Below are positions 26,580 to 37,283 of a DNA stretch of 64,000 nt, piece by piece. The DNA is from a bacterium CG_4_9_14_3_um_filter_65_15. GTDB taxonomy: Bacteria > Krumholzibacteriota > Krumholzibacteriia > LZORAL124-64-63. Each line of letters starts with the position of its first letter. Position 1 is the stretch's first letter. Below the pieces are notes generated by a model, which saw nothing but the letters and a program-made list of their open reading frames with translations, searched no databases and had not been told where the DNA came from. Location of the stretch: contig PFVX01000090.1 in the NCBI GenBank assembly GCA_002790835.1, positions 1 to 64,000 of the forward strand, written 5' to 3'. Both the position numbers and the translations under genes were made by a program.

Positions 26580-27026
26580 ATGATCCGCCTGGGAAGATTG
26601 ACCGATTACGGCGTGGGCCTGATGACCCGCATGGCACAGGACGACGTCGGTGACCTCACCAACGCCCGAGACCTTTCCGTGCGCTCCGGCATGCCGCTTC
26701 CCACGGTCAGCAAGATCCTCAAGCTGTTGTGCCAGGAGGGATTGCTTGTATCACGGCGCGGAGTCGGGGGAGGCTACATTCTGGCCCGCGACCCCGGGGA
26801 GATCACCCTGGCCCAGATGGTCAGCGCCCTGGAGGGCCCCATGGCCCTGACCGATTGCGCCGCCGACGGGGAGTGTCTGTGCGAATACATGAACGATTGT
26901 GGCCTGCAAAAGCAGTGGACCGGCATCAATCAGCGCCTGCAGGCAACCCTGGAGAGCGTGACCTTGGCCGATATGGCGGCCTCCGCCGCCCACACCTGCC
27001 CCTCACTCGAGGGCAAGGGAGCTTGA
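26580..27026 (+). CDS. Rrf2-family iron-sulfur-responsive regulator of the suf operon
   Basis: A 148-residue winged-helix repressor of the Rrf2/IscR/SufR group. The helix-turn-helix is [19 protein letters not shown] followed by the wing [11 protein letters not shown] cysteine-rich loop, [15 protein letters not shown], matches the cluster-binding segment of the family, so it probably senses iron-sulfur status. It lies five bases upstream of sufB, the classic place for a SUF autoregulator. Ending C-P-S-L-E near residue 140 adds a further cysteine. Confidence 0.93.
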   Translation: MIRLGRLTDYGVGLMTRMAQDDVGDLTNARDLSVRSGMPLPTVSKILKLLCQEGLLVSRRGVGGGYILARDPGEITLAQMVSALEGPMALTDCAADGECLCEYMNDCGLQKQWTGINQRLQATLESVTLADMAASAAHTCPSLEGKGA

Positions 27027-27030
27027 CGCA

Positions 27031-28476
<1,446 letters not shown>

Positions 28477-28511
28477 CCACACAGGCCCCCACGGGGGCGG
28501 GAGTCGAAACC

Positions 28512-29288
28512 ATGTTGAAGATCGAGAACCTGCACGCGGCCGTTGACGGCAAGCCCATCCTCAAGGGCATCGACCTCGAGATCGCCCCGGGGCAGATCCA
28601 CGCCATCATGGGCCCCAACGGATCGGGCAAGAGCACTCTGGCCCAGGTCCTGGCCGGCAACGAGGACTACGAAGTGACCGCCGGCAGCATCTCCTACCAG
28701 GGCCGTGACCTTTTGGAACTGTCGGTGGAGGATCGCGCCCTGGCCGGGATCTTCCTGGCCTTCCAGTACCCGGTGGAAATCCCGGGCTTCGCCAACGCCG
28801 AATTCCTGCGCGCGGCGGTCAACGCCCACCGCAAGCACCGCGGCGAGTCCGAGCTGGACGCCTTCGACTTCAGCAAGTTCGCCCGCGACAAGATCGCGCA
28901 GCTGGAGCTGGACCCCAAGCTCATGACCCGCTCCCTGAACGCCGGTTTTTCGGGCGGGGAGAAGAAGCGCAACGAGTGCCTGCAGATGTCCCTGCTCGAG
29001 CCCACGTTCGCCATTTTGGACGAGACCGATTCGGGCCTGGACATCGACGCCCTGCAGATCGTCGCCCGCGGGGTCAACACCCTGCGCGGCCCCGAACGCA
29101 GCTTCCTGGTCATCACCCACTACCAGCGCCTCCTGGACTACATCGTGCCGGACACGGTGCACGTGCTGGCCGACGGCCGCATCATCCGCAGCGGCGGCAA
29201 GGAACTGGCCCTGGAGCTGGAAGACAAGGGCTACGGCTGGCTGGCCGAGAAGGCCGGGGTCGCCACCGGCGGGGAGGATCCCTCGTGA
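28512..29288 (+). CDS. sufC: SufC, ABC-type ATPase of the Fe-S assembly complex
   Basis: A soluble ATPase of 258 residues. Walker A is GPNGSGKST, signature region FSGGEKKRNE, Walker B ILDETDSGLDIDALQ, the last being diagnostic of SufC rather than transporter ATPases. It energises the SufBCD scaffold. ATG 28512 is preceded by a GGGAG-type site. Its stop overlaps the GTG start of sufD by four bases. Confidence 0.97.
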   Translation: MLKIENLHAAVDGKPILKGIDLEIAPGQIHAIMGPNGSGKSTLAQVLAGNEDYEVTAGSISYQGRDLLELSVEDRALAGIFLAFQYPVEIPGFANAEFLRAAVNAHRKHRGESELDAFDFSKFARDKIAQLELDPKLMTRSLNAGFSGGEKKRNECLQMSLLEPTFAILDETDSGLDIDALQIVARGVNTLRGPERSFLVITHYQRLLDYIVPDTVHVLADGRIIRSGGKELALELEDKGYGWLAEKAGVATGGEDPS

Positions 29289-30471
29289 ACAGCTTGACGC
29301 AATGGCTGGAGACTCCCACCGGTCGGGAAAGCTGGAAATACAGCGACCCGGCGCCGTTGACCGGAGACCGGTTCGCGCCGTTCGCCGCGCCGGCCCCACC
29401 GGCGGGTGACCTGCCCCTGCTGCCGGCCTGTGCCGACAGCCGGCGCCTGGTATTCTGGAACGAGACCTGCCTGGCCGACGAAACCGCAGGTGACGACCGG
29501 TCCTCCGGCATGACGATCGCCGCCCTGACCAAGGACCGGGCCGCTCCCGGGTTGGGCACCCTGGCGACCGACGAGTCCGGGACCATCGCCGACCTGAACA
29601 ACAGGAACCGGCAGGAAACCCTGCACATCCACCTGGAAGACGGCGCGGCGCCGGACCGCCCCCTGGAACTGGTCTTCGTCACCGATGACCGGAGCTCCGA
29701 CCGGCTGGTGGCCCCGCGGGTGCTGATCACCGCCGGTGGCGGCAGCCGCGCGGTGATCATCGAGCGGCATCTGGATCTGGGTCGCGACCCGGTGCTCAAT
29801 GTCCCGGTGGTGGAAGTGCTCTGCGGACCCGGATCCGACATCACCCACCTGAAATGGCTGGGGAACGGGCCCGACGCCCTGCACTACGGGGGAACCTTCG
29901 TGCGGCAGGACGAGGGTAGCCGCTACGTGTCCCGCGAATTCGTGCTGGCGGGCCATCGGGTGCGCCGCGAAATGCATCTGCACCTTGCGGGTCCGGGCGC
30001 CTCCTGCATCCTTGCGGGCCTCACCCTGGCATCCGGTCTGCGCCACACCGACGTGCGCACCCGCGTTTACCACGACGTGCCCGGCTGCACCACCGACGAG
30101 CTCTACAAGGGCATCCTCATCGACCGCGGCCAGAGCGTGTTTGACGGCCTGATCCGCGTGGCTCCGGACGCCCAACAGACCGGGGCCTACCAGACCAACC
30201 GCAACCTGCTGCTGAGTGACGATGCCGTCAGCTACAGCATCCCGCGGCTGGAGATCTACGCCGACGACGTCAAGTGCAGCCACGGCTCGACCACCGGACA
30301 GTTGAGCGCCGAGGAGATGTTCTACCTGCGCAGTCGCGGCTTCGACGAGATGATGGCCCGCCGGCTGCTCTCCTATGCCTTCGCGAGCGAGGTCGTCGAC
30401 CAGGTGGAACATCCCGGTCTGCGCGAGGAGCTGACGGCCTCCATCCAGCAGATCCTGGACAAGGTGCCGTC

Positions 30472-30475
<4 letters not shown>
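29285..30475 (+). CDS. sufD: SufD, Fe-S cluster scaffold subunit
   Basis: A 396-residue SufD that pairs with SufB. Its C-terminal core carries GCTTDELYKGILIDRGQSVFDG and KCSHGSTTGQLSAEEMFYLRSRG, including the conserved His in CSHGST. The N-terminal half is variable as usual. GTG 29285 overlaps the sufC stop; upstream frames are read-through of sufC. Part of the five-gene overlapping suf operon. Confidence 0.95.
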
Positions 30476-31706
<1,231 letters not shown>

Positions 31707-31710
<4 letters not shown>

Positions 31711-32198
31711 GTGATCTGCGCGACCTGTACCAGCAACTGGTCCTCGACCATGGCCGCCATCCCCGGAACCGACGGGCCATGGGGGCCTGCGACTGCGAAA
31801 AAGGCGCAACGTGCTGCCACAACGACGGCTACAACCCCCTGTGCGGGGACAAACTCACCCTCTACGCCCGGGTCCGGGACGACTTCATCGAAGACCTGAG
31901 CTTCGAGGGCGAGGGATGCGCCATCTTCACCGCTTCCACCAGCATGCTCACCGAGGCCCTCAAGGGCCGCAAGGTGAGCGAGATCCGCGGTATCCTGGAT
32001 GACTTCCTGGAAATGCTGACTTCGGGCGAGAAGGCCCCCGACCCCGAGGGTCTGGGCAAGCTGGCGGTGTTCAGCGGGGTGAAGGATTTTCCGACGCGGG
32101 TCAAGTGTGCCACGCTGCCCTGGCGCACCCTCGAAATGATCCTGGAAGACGTGGACCAGGGACCGGCCCAGACCGAGGGCGACGCGTCAGCCGTTTGA
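31707..32198 (+). CDS. sufU: SufU, zinc-dependent sulfur-transfer protein
   Basis: A 163-residue IscU-like protein that accepts sulfur from SufS. The canonical ligands are Cys46-Gly-Asp48 (NPLCGD), Cys71 (GEGCAIFTAS) and Cys134 (RVKCATLPW). Unusually, the N-terminal loop before Cys46 contains four more cysteines (Cys28, Cys30, Cys36, Cys37 in CDCEKGATCC). ATG 31707 overlaps the sufS stop. The 3' end overlaps the convergent ygfZ-type gene by 12 bases. Confidence 0.94.
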
Positions 32199-33905
32199 TT
32201 CCTCGAGCAGGAACAACCGGTGTTCCAATTCGCGCAGGGGCATGAGGTCGCCCTTGCGGGCGGCAACCGCGATTCCCCGGCGGTAGACGTCGACCGCTTC
32301 GCCCCGCCGTCCCAACCCTTCCAGCACCCGGCCGTGGGACACGAACAGGGGACTGCTGTCTCCCATCACTTCGCAGGCCTTGGCCAGGTAGGGTTCGGCC
32401 TCCTCCGCCTCCCCCAGATCGAACAAGGCGCCGCCCATGCCCATGAGGGCCGGCCCGTCGACGGGGTCCAGTTCCAACACCTCCGCAAACAGGGCCTTGC
32501 GGCGGCGGGCGTCGGCCGCCTTTTCCCTACGCCGGGTCTCGTCGCGGACGGCGATCTCTTTTGCGGTAAGGCCGGAGCCGAACTTCTTGAGGGTGGCCAG
32601 GGCCTTCTGCTTCTCGGCCTCCTCCTTGTCCCCCAGCTTCATGGAGAACAGCGACAGGTTCGTGTTCACCATGGGCTCGTCCGGGGCCAGTTCCTCCAGC
32701 CGCCGAAATATGTCGATGGCCTCGTGGTACCGTTCCATGCGCCCCAGGACCACGCCCAGAGCCTCCCAGGCCTCCGTCAAGCCGGTGTCCAGGGTCACCG
32801 CCTCCTGCAACAAGGCCACGGCCCGGTCATCCTGACCGGACCCGAACAGATGCACCGCCTGCCGGTAGGCCTGGAGGGCCCGTTCCTCGGCCGAGGTTCC
32901 GGTGTAGAAGGGCAGGGTCACGACCTCGGCTTCGAGCTCCCGTTCGCCCGCCGCCAGCTGCAGCCGCGTGCCCGGAGCCCGATGATCCCGATCCAGGTAG
33001 GCCAGGGCCACGGGACGGTCCCACACGGCGGAATATCCGCCCGAGGCCCAGGTCCCGATCTTGGCGCCATCGGATGCCAGAACAGGCAAGCCGGTCGCCG
33101 GGAGGTCACCCACAGCCAGTCCCAGCGGTTCGTGGATGATCAACCCCGCCATGCACCGCGGCACCGATCCGTAGGTGCGGATGCGGGCCACCACCTCCTG
33201 GCCGGGATAGCAACCCTTGGTCCAGCTCACCGCGCGATGCTCCATGCCGGTCGCGGACAAGATGGTGGCGCCCGGCTCGTAGTCCCGGCCGGGCAGCAGC
33301 CAGCCGGCCTCCAGCCGCAGCTCGTTCCAGAGCCGGCGGCCGGACTCGTCGTCCGCCAGGCGTACCAGGTCGGTGGCGGTCAGGAGATTCTCGATTTCCA
33401 CCGTGTCTGCGCCGGAAGGATAAAGGGCCAGGAAGCCGGGATCTCCCGTCAGGGAAACCTCGAACACCAGGGCCAGGTCGGGCAGACCGCCCCGGAGATC
33501 TTCCACCGCCTGCTCGGGACCCTGGACCAGGATCCCGCCGAACTCCCCCCCGACATCCTCGATCTCCACCGCCGCCGTTACCACGAAGGCCTCCAGATGA
33601 CGCTGCAGTCCCGGGACCAGGGATGAATCGGCCAGCAGGAAAAAGGAAGGGAAGGGTTGCCCGCGATCAGGCAAACGAAACAGATGGAACAGGCCCTGCA
33701 CCGCACCGGACCGCAGCAACGCCGCCGAGGCCTGCCCGTCTCCCGGTTGCAGGGCGCGCACGTCGCTGGTCAGCTGGGTGTGCAGAAACCCGACGGCATC
33801 GGGACCCGACACCAGCAGGGCGCCCAGGTGGGGCGGTCCCTGCCAGTCGGTGACGATGCCGCGCGGGCGGATCTGCGGGTCCCGGTCTTCCGGTTCTCGG
33901 TTCAC
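32187..33905 (-). CDS. YgfZ/GcvT-type folate-binding Fe-S protein fused to a TPR domain
   Basis: A 572-residue fusion. Residues 1-330 form the YgfZ fold, with the diagnostic KGCYPGQEVVARI (Cys232); YgfZ supports repair or assembly of Fe-S enzymes with tetrahydrofolate. From about residue 335 there is a run of TPR helices, including AVHLFGSGQDDRAVALLQEA and YHEAIDIFRRLEELAPDEP, then a charged segment RRREKAADARRRKA and further TPRs. The GTG start at 33905 overlaps the stop of the A-type carrier gene by four bases. A TPR tail could dock the protein on clients. Placement beside suf supports an Fe-S role. Confidence 0.88.
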   Translation of the reverse strand: MNREPEDRDPQIRPRGIVTDWQGPPHLGALLVSGPDAVGFLHTQLTSDVRALQPGDGQASAALLRSGAVQGLFHLFRLPDRGQPFPSFFLLADSSLVPGLQRHLEAFVVTAAVEIEDVGGEFGGILVQGPEQAVEDLRGGLPDLALVFEVSLTGDPGFLALYPSGADTVEIENLLTATDLVRLADDESGRRLWNELRLEAGWLLPGRDYEPGATILSATGMEHRAVSWTKGCYPGQEVVARIRTYGSVPRCMAGLIIHEPLGLAVGDLPATGLPVLASDGAKIGTWASGGYSAVWDRPVALAYLDRDHRAPGTRLQLAAGERELEAEVVTLPFYTGTSAEERALQAYRQAVHLFGSGQDDRAVALLQEAVTLDTGLTEAWEALGVVLGRMERYHEAIDIFRRLEELAPDEPMVNTNLSLFSMKLGDKEEAEKQKALATLKKFGSGLTAKEIAVRDETRRREKAADARRRKALFAEVLELDPVDGPALMGMGGALFDLGEAEEAEPYLAKACEVMGDSSPLFVSHGRVLEGLGRRGEAVDVYRRGIAVAARKGDLMPLRELEHRLFLLEESNG

Positions 33906-34582
33906 ACCGCGAAACTTTCGCCGCAGCCGCAGGTGTTGGTCGCGTTGGGGTTGCCGAAGCGGAACCCCTTGCCGCCCAGGCCTTTTTCGAAGTCGAGGCT
34001 CACCCCACGCAGGTAGATGACGCTCTTGCGATCCAGGAAGATGGAAAACCCATCCTGGGAAATCACCAGATCGCCTTCGCGCCGGGGCGTGAATTCGAGC
34101 TGGTACGTCAGGCCCGAGCATCCTCCGCCGGCCACGCCCAGACGCAGGCCGTGATCCGGTTTTTCTTCGGCCGCCAACAGGCGCGCAACTTCGGCCACCG
34201 CGGCGGGCGTCAGGCTCACCGGCGACGACGATTCGGTCTGCGGCTCGGCGGTCCCGGCCTCCGGAGGCGGCGGCGCCGACTCCTTGGGGACGACCGTCCC
34301 ACCGGTAGAGGAAAAGTAGTCCTTCAAGGGGGCCAGGCTGGTCAAGGCGGCCGCGTCGAGCTCGAGGCGGTCGTGCTTCTTCCAGACCCCGAAGCGGGCC
34401 GCGCGGCTGAGGTACTCGGCGTTGGTCTTGCCCCCTTCCCCTTCGGTGTGCTGGTCGGCATCGACCAGGACCACCGACCCGGCCGTGCGCTCGTGGCAGC
34501 GGCCGACGGTCACGGTGTCGCCCATCACCGCAGCCACGGTGATGCCGTGCAGGGGATCGCGGGTGTCGTGAAACGTGCCCAT
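33902..34582 (-). CDS. A-type Fe-S carrier (HesB/IscA/ErpA) with an extra N-terminal domain
   Basis: A 226-residue protein. The C-terminal 105 residues are a normal A-type carrier with the three cluster cysteines Cys155 (GGGCSG) and Cys218/Cys220 (NTCGCGESF). Residues 1-90 form an added domain starting GTFHDTRDPLHGITVAAV, with short beta strands and a WKKHDRLELD segment, joined by a proline-rich linker (ESAPPPPEAG). That domain was not recognised. AGGA precedes ATG 34582. Carriers of this kind deliver clusters from the SUF scaffold to apo-enzymes, consistent with the location. Confidence 0.9.
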   Translation of the reverse strand: MGTFHDTRDPLHGITVAAVMGDTVTVGRCHERTAGSVVLVDADQHTEGEGGKTNAEYLSRAARFGVWKKHDRLELDAAALTSLAPLKDYFSSTGGTVVPKESAPPPPEAGTAEPQTESSSPVSLTPAAVAEVARLLAAEEKPDHGLRLGVAGGGCSGLTYQLEFTPRREGDLVISQDGFSIFLDRKSVIYLRGVSLDFEKGLGGKGFRFGNPNATNTCGCGESFAV

Positions 34583-34605
34583 GGAAATTCCTCCTGTGTG
34601 CGCAA

Positions 34606-35025
34606 TCAGCTGCAGAGCGTGTCGAAAGCCGCGGTGAGGTCGCCGGCGATTTCCTCGGGCGACCGGCCCTCGATGAGGTGCCGCGGCATGAAGTGGACCA
34701 GTTCCTGGTCGCGGAACACGGCCACCGACGGACTGCTGGGCGGGACATCCCCCATCAGCTCGCGGGCGCGCGCCGTGGCCTCCAGATCCTGTCCGGCGAA
34801 GACCGTGGCGAAGCGCTGCGGACGCTTCCCATGTTCCATGGCCTGCAGGATCGCGGGGCGGGCGCTGCCCGCCGCGCAGCCGCATACGGAATTGACCAGC
34901 AGGAGCGACAGCCCGGAGCCGTCACGGAAAAACGTGTCCACTTCGTCCGGCGAACGCAGTTCCTGGATGCCGCTGGACGTCAGTTCGGCGCGCATGGGCG
35001 CCACCATCTGCTCGGGGTATGGCAT
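34606..35025 (-). CDS. bacilliredoxin (BrxA/BrxB, YphP/YqiW family)
   Basis: A 139-residue thioredoxin-fold protein with the characteristic CGC active site (Cys48-Gly-Cys50 in NSVCGCAAGSARPA). In Bacillus, such proteins remove bacillithiol from oxidised proteins; here the low-molecular-weight thiol is unknown. ATG 35025 (MPYPEQMVAPM) follows AGGGAG and gives the family-length protein; the longer frame to 35085 lacks support. It heads a minus-strand operon with the carrier and YgfZ-TPR genes, suggesting joint protection of thiols and clusters. Confidence 0.92.
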   Translation of the reverse strand: MPYPEQMVAPMRAELTSSGIQELRSPDEVDTFFRDGSGLSLLLVNSVCGCAAGSARPAILQAMEHGKRPQRFATVFAGQDLEATARARELMGDVPPSSPSVAVFRDQELVHFMPRHLIEGRSPEEIAGDLTAAFDTLCS

Positions 35026-35086
35026 GGGAATTATCTCCCTGTTGAATGCTCGATTCAGCGCCCCTGGTGGGGCCTTCCGCCCCACG

Positions 35087-35114
35087 ATGTATTAAAGAAT
35101 ACCAAATTTGTCAA
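35087..35114 (-). promoter_or_regulatory. candidate promoter of the bacilliredoxin operon
   Basis: On the minus strand a perfect TTGACA (35109-35114) is followed 17 bp later by TACATC. The segment is AT-rich in an otherwise GC-rich region. A 6-bp hairpin (GTGGGG / CCCCAC) lies in the leader before the bacilliredoxin start. Confidence 0.4.
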
Positions 35115-35183
35115 ATTAATGATCCGGCCGCTTGCCAGCGTCCCGCGGTCCTGCCATCTTCAGCTCAGGAAAGGGGATTCCCG

Positions 35184-35645
35184 ATGAGACGCCAGGATAG
35201 AGAAATCACCGACCGCGACCAGATCGACGCCATCATCCGGGCCTGCCCCGTGTGCCACCTGGGCCTGGTTGACGAGGGCCAGCCCTACGTCGTGCCGGTG
35301 AGTTTCGGGTACGACGGACGGCACGTTTTTTTCCACAGCTCCACCCTGGGCCGCAAGATCGACATCCTGCAGAGAAACAACCGGGTGTGCGTGGAATTCG
35401 AGATCAACGACGGCCTGATCACCGGGCCCCAGGCCTGCGATTGGACCACCGCCTACCGCAGCGTCATCGGCGTCGGCACCGCCGAGCTGGTCGCCGACCC
35501 TGCCGAAAAACGCGAAGGGTTGGCCGTGCTGATGGCCCAGTACGCCGACGGCCCCTTCACCTTCGGCGACCAGATGGTCCAGCGCACCGCCGTGGTCCGG
35601 GTGACCCTGGAAAGCGTGACCGGCAAGCAGAGACCGAAAGCCTGA
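35184..35645 (+). CDS. pyridoxamine 5'-phosphate oxidase-like flavin protein
   Basis: A 153-residue split-barrel protein of the PNPOx-like / NimA group, which bind FMN or F420 and reduce varied substrates. The conserved opening is IIRACPVCHLGLVDEGQPYVVPVSFGY, then HVFFHSSTLGRKIDILQRNN. The His-Ser-Ser segment lies where the flavin phosphate binds. GGAAAGGGG precedes ATG 35184. Nitroreductase-type detoxification is a common family role but is not shown here. Divergent from the bacilliredoxin operon. Confidence 0.88.
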   Translation: MRRQDREITDRDQIDAIIRACPVCHLGLVDEGQPYVVPVSFGYDGRHVFFHSSTLGRKIDILQRNNRVCVEFEINDGLITGPQACDWTTAYRSVIGVGTAELVADPAEKREGLAVLMAQYADGPFTFGDQMVQRTAVVRVTLESVTGKQRPKA

Positions 35646-35747
35646 ACGCCGCCTCTTGGCCGTCCCGCTTTACATTCCCGGCGGCAATCCCTTATCATTC
35701 ACCCAGCTTATCGACCAAGACCCCTGAATTCTATCGGATAGCAGGCC

Positions 35748-37283
35748 ATGAAAATCCGTTTGCGGGAATTCCTCGGCGCAACCGTGATCGCGACGGCCCT
35801 GGCCGGATTGGCCCTGGGGCTGTTCGCGTGCTCGCAATACGACCCCATGCTGCCCGAATACAACGTGGGGGTTGTGGAGGGCAGGGTGACGGTGGATGGG
35901 GAGGGGTATTCCTGCGAGATCCGTGCGGAGGCCATGGATGACGCCTTTCACAACGCCACCCTGGCCACCGGTGCCGACTCCGACGGCTGGTACCTCATGG
36001 AATTGCCCGCCGGACTGTACAAGGTGGCTCCGGACCTGGACCGCGGGAATAGTGTTTCCAAGGGCGATACGTTGCGGATCCGTCCCCAAGAGACCCTGAG
36101 GAAGGATTTTTCCCTGTCCAGCCTCTCGGTGGACGCCCTCTTTCCGCCGGAACTGGAGGGCTTAACCGGCAGTCTGGAATTGAGCGGGATTTACTGGGCA
36201 TATGGTACAAGGGACACCATCTTGAACGGCCGACTCCATATCGACTTCCCGGCCCTCAGGCCGGCCCCCTATCAGGTCCATCTCTCCGTCGACGAGTGTC
36301 AAAAGGTGCATTTGCCCGACCCGGATTTCGCGGGAGAAACGCGTGACTCCCTGCGGGTGGATCCCGGAGCGCCGGCATTCCTGGACCTGGACTTCTCTGC
36401 TTCGACCGCCACCCTCAAAGGCCGGGTTTCCGGGCCATGGCAGGGGGGGGCAGACTTCGTCATCAAGGCCTACCGTCCTGATTCGACTTTTATCTATTCA
36501 GGGAAATGTTCCGAAACCGGCGATTTCCAACTCACTTTTCTGGTGCCCCAACCCATCGTATTGCAAACAGAACAGGGTTCCATATCTCGCTGGTACGGAG
36601 GCGCCTCCTGTGCCGCCGCTACCCATTTCGCAATGGAACCGGGAGACCGGATCACCGACGTCACCCTTTCCACGAGCTCCCTGAGCCTGAATCTCCGGGG
36701 ACCGGGAGAACGACTTTTCTACGACTCCATCGTCATCCTCCGGAGGGAATCGGGCATAAAGGAGTCCTTCCACTTCTGCGGCACTCCGCCCTATGTGCTG
36801 GGGAACCTGGGGGCCGGCAGGTATTTCGTACAGATCAACGGGTTTCGATCCCGGGAGCCATGGGCCGCGCAATGGTATTCCGCCGCCGAGTCACTTGCGG
36901 CAGCCACCCCAATCGACCTGGCTTCGGACGAACTCCGGATACTTGATTTCCCCTTGGAAACCGGCGGAACAATCAGCGGCCAAGTGTTCTACTCCGATGG
37001 CCTGGTGCTTCGCGAGGTGAGGTGCGCCATCTTCGACTCCGACGGTTTGCCGATGTACGGTGGGGATAACCCGGATTGGATCAGTTTCGATGACGGTATC
37101 TTCTCCTTCGTCGGCCTTCCCGATGGGGATGTCTACCTCGCCGCCGGGATATCCAATTCCAACGTGACATGGTATCCGGGCACCCGCGAATTCGCCGATG
37201 CCCAGCCCGTTACGATCCACGGGCACGGGTCGGTCCAGGACATCACCTGGAACCTGAAGGTCGGCGAAAAGGGCCGGCCATGA
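35748..37283 (+). CDS. lipoprotein with carboxypeptidase-regulatory-like repeats, first of a tandem pair
   Basis: A 511-residue predicted lipoprotein; lipobox LGLFAC with the acylated Cys28. The mature chain is a series of short beta-sandwich repeats, for example VVEGRVTVDGEGYSCEIRA with MELPAGLYKVAPDL, and GGTISGQVFYSDGLVLRE with VGLPDGDVYLAAGI, resembling carboxypeptidase-regulatory-like folds. No enzyme motif is present. It overlaps the next lipoprotein gene by four bases and the two share layout and phrasing, so they arose by duplication. Probably a surface-exposed envelope protein; role unknown. Confidence 0.8.
   Translation: MKIRLREFLGATVIATALAGLALGLFACSQYDPMLPEYNVGVVEGRVTVDGEGYSCEIRAEAMDDAFHNATLATGADSDGWYLMELPAGLYKVAPDLDRGNSVSKGDTLRIRPQETLRKDFSLSSLSVDALFPPELEGLTGSLELSGIYWAYGTRDTILNGRLHIDFPALRPAPYQVHLSVDECQKVHLPDPDFAGETRDSLRVDPGAPAFLDLDFSASTATLKGRVSGPWQGGADFVIKAYRPDSTFIYSGKCSETGDFQLTFLVPQPIVLQTEQGSISRWYGGASCAAATHFAMEPGDRITDVTLSTSSLSLNLRGPGERLFYDSIVILRRESGIKESFHFCGTPPYVLGNLGAGRYFVQINGFRSREPWAAQWYSAAESLAAATPIDLASDELRILDFPLETGGTISGQVFYSDGLVLREVRCAIFDSDGLPMYGGDNPDWISFDDGIFSFVGLPDGDVYLAAGISNSNVTWYPGTREFADAQPVTIHGHGSVQDITWNLKVGEKGRP

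Noticed and set aside
32187-34748. An 853-residue frame covering the A-type carrier region and YgfZ-TPR
   Set aside because: The N-terminal 280 residues are a shadow of the carrier gene. The real YgfZ start is the GTG overlapping the carrier stop.
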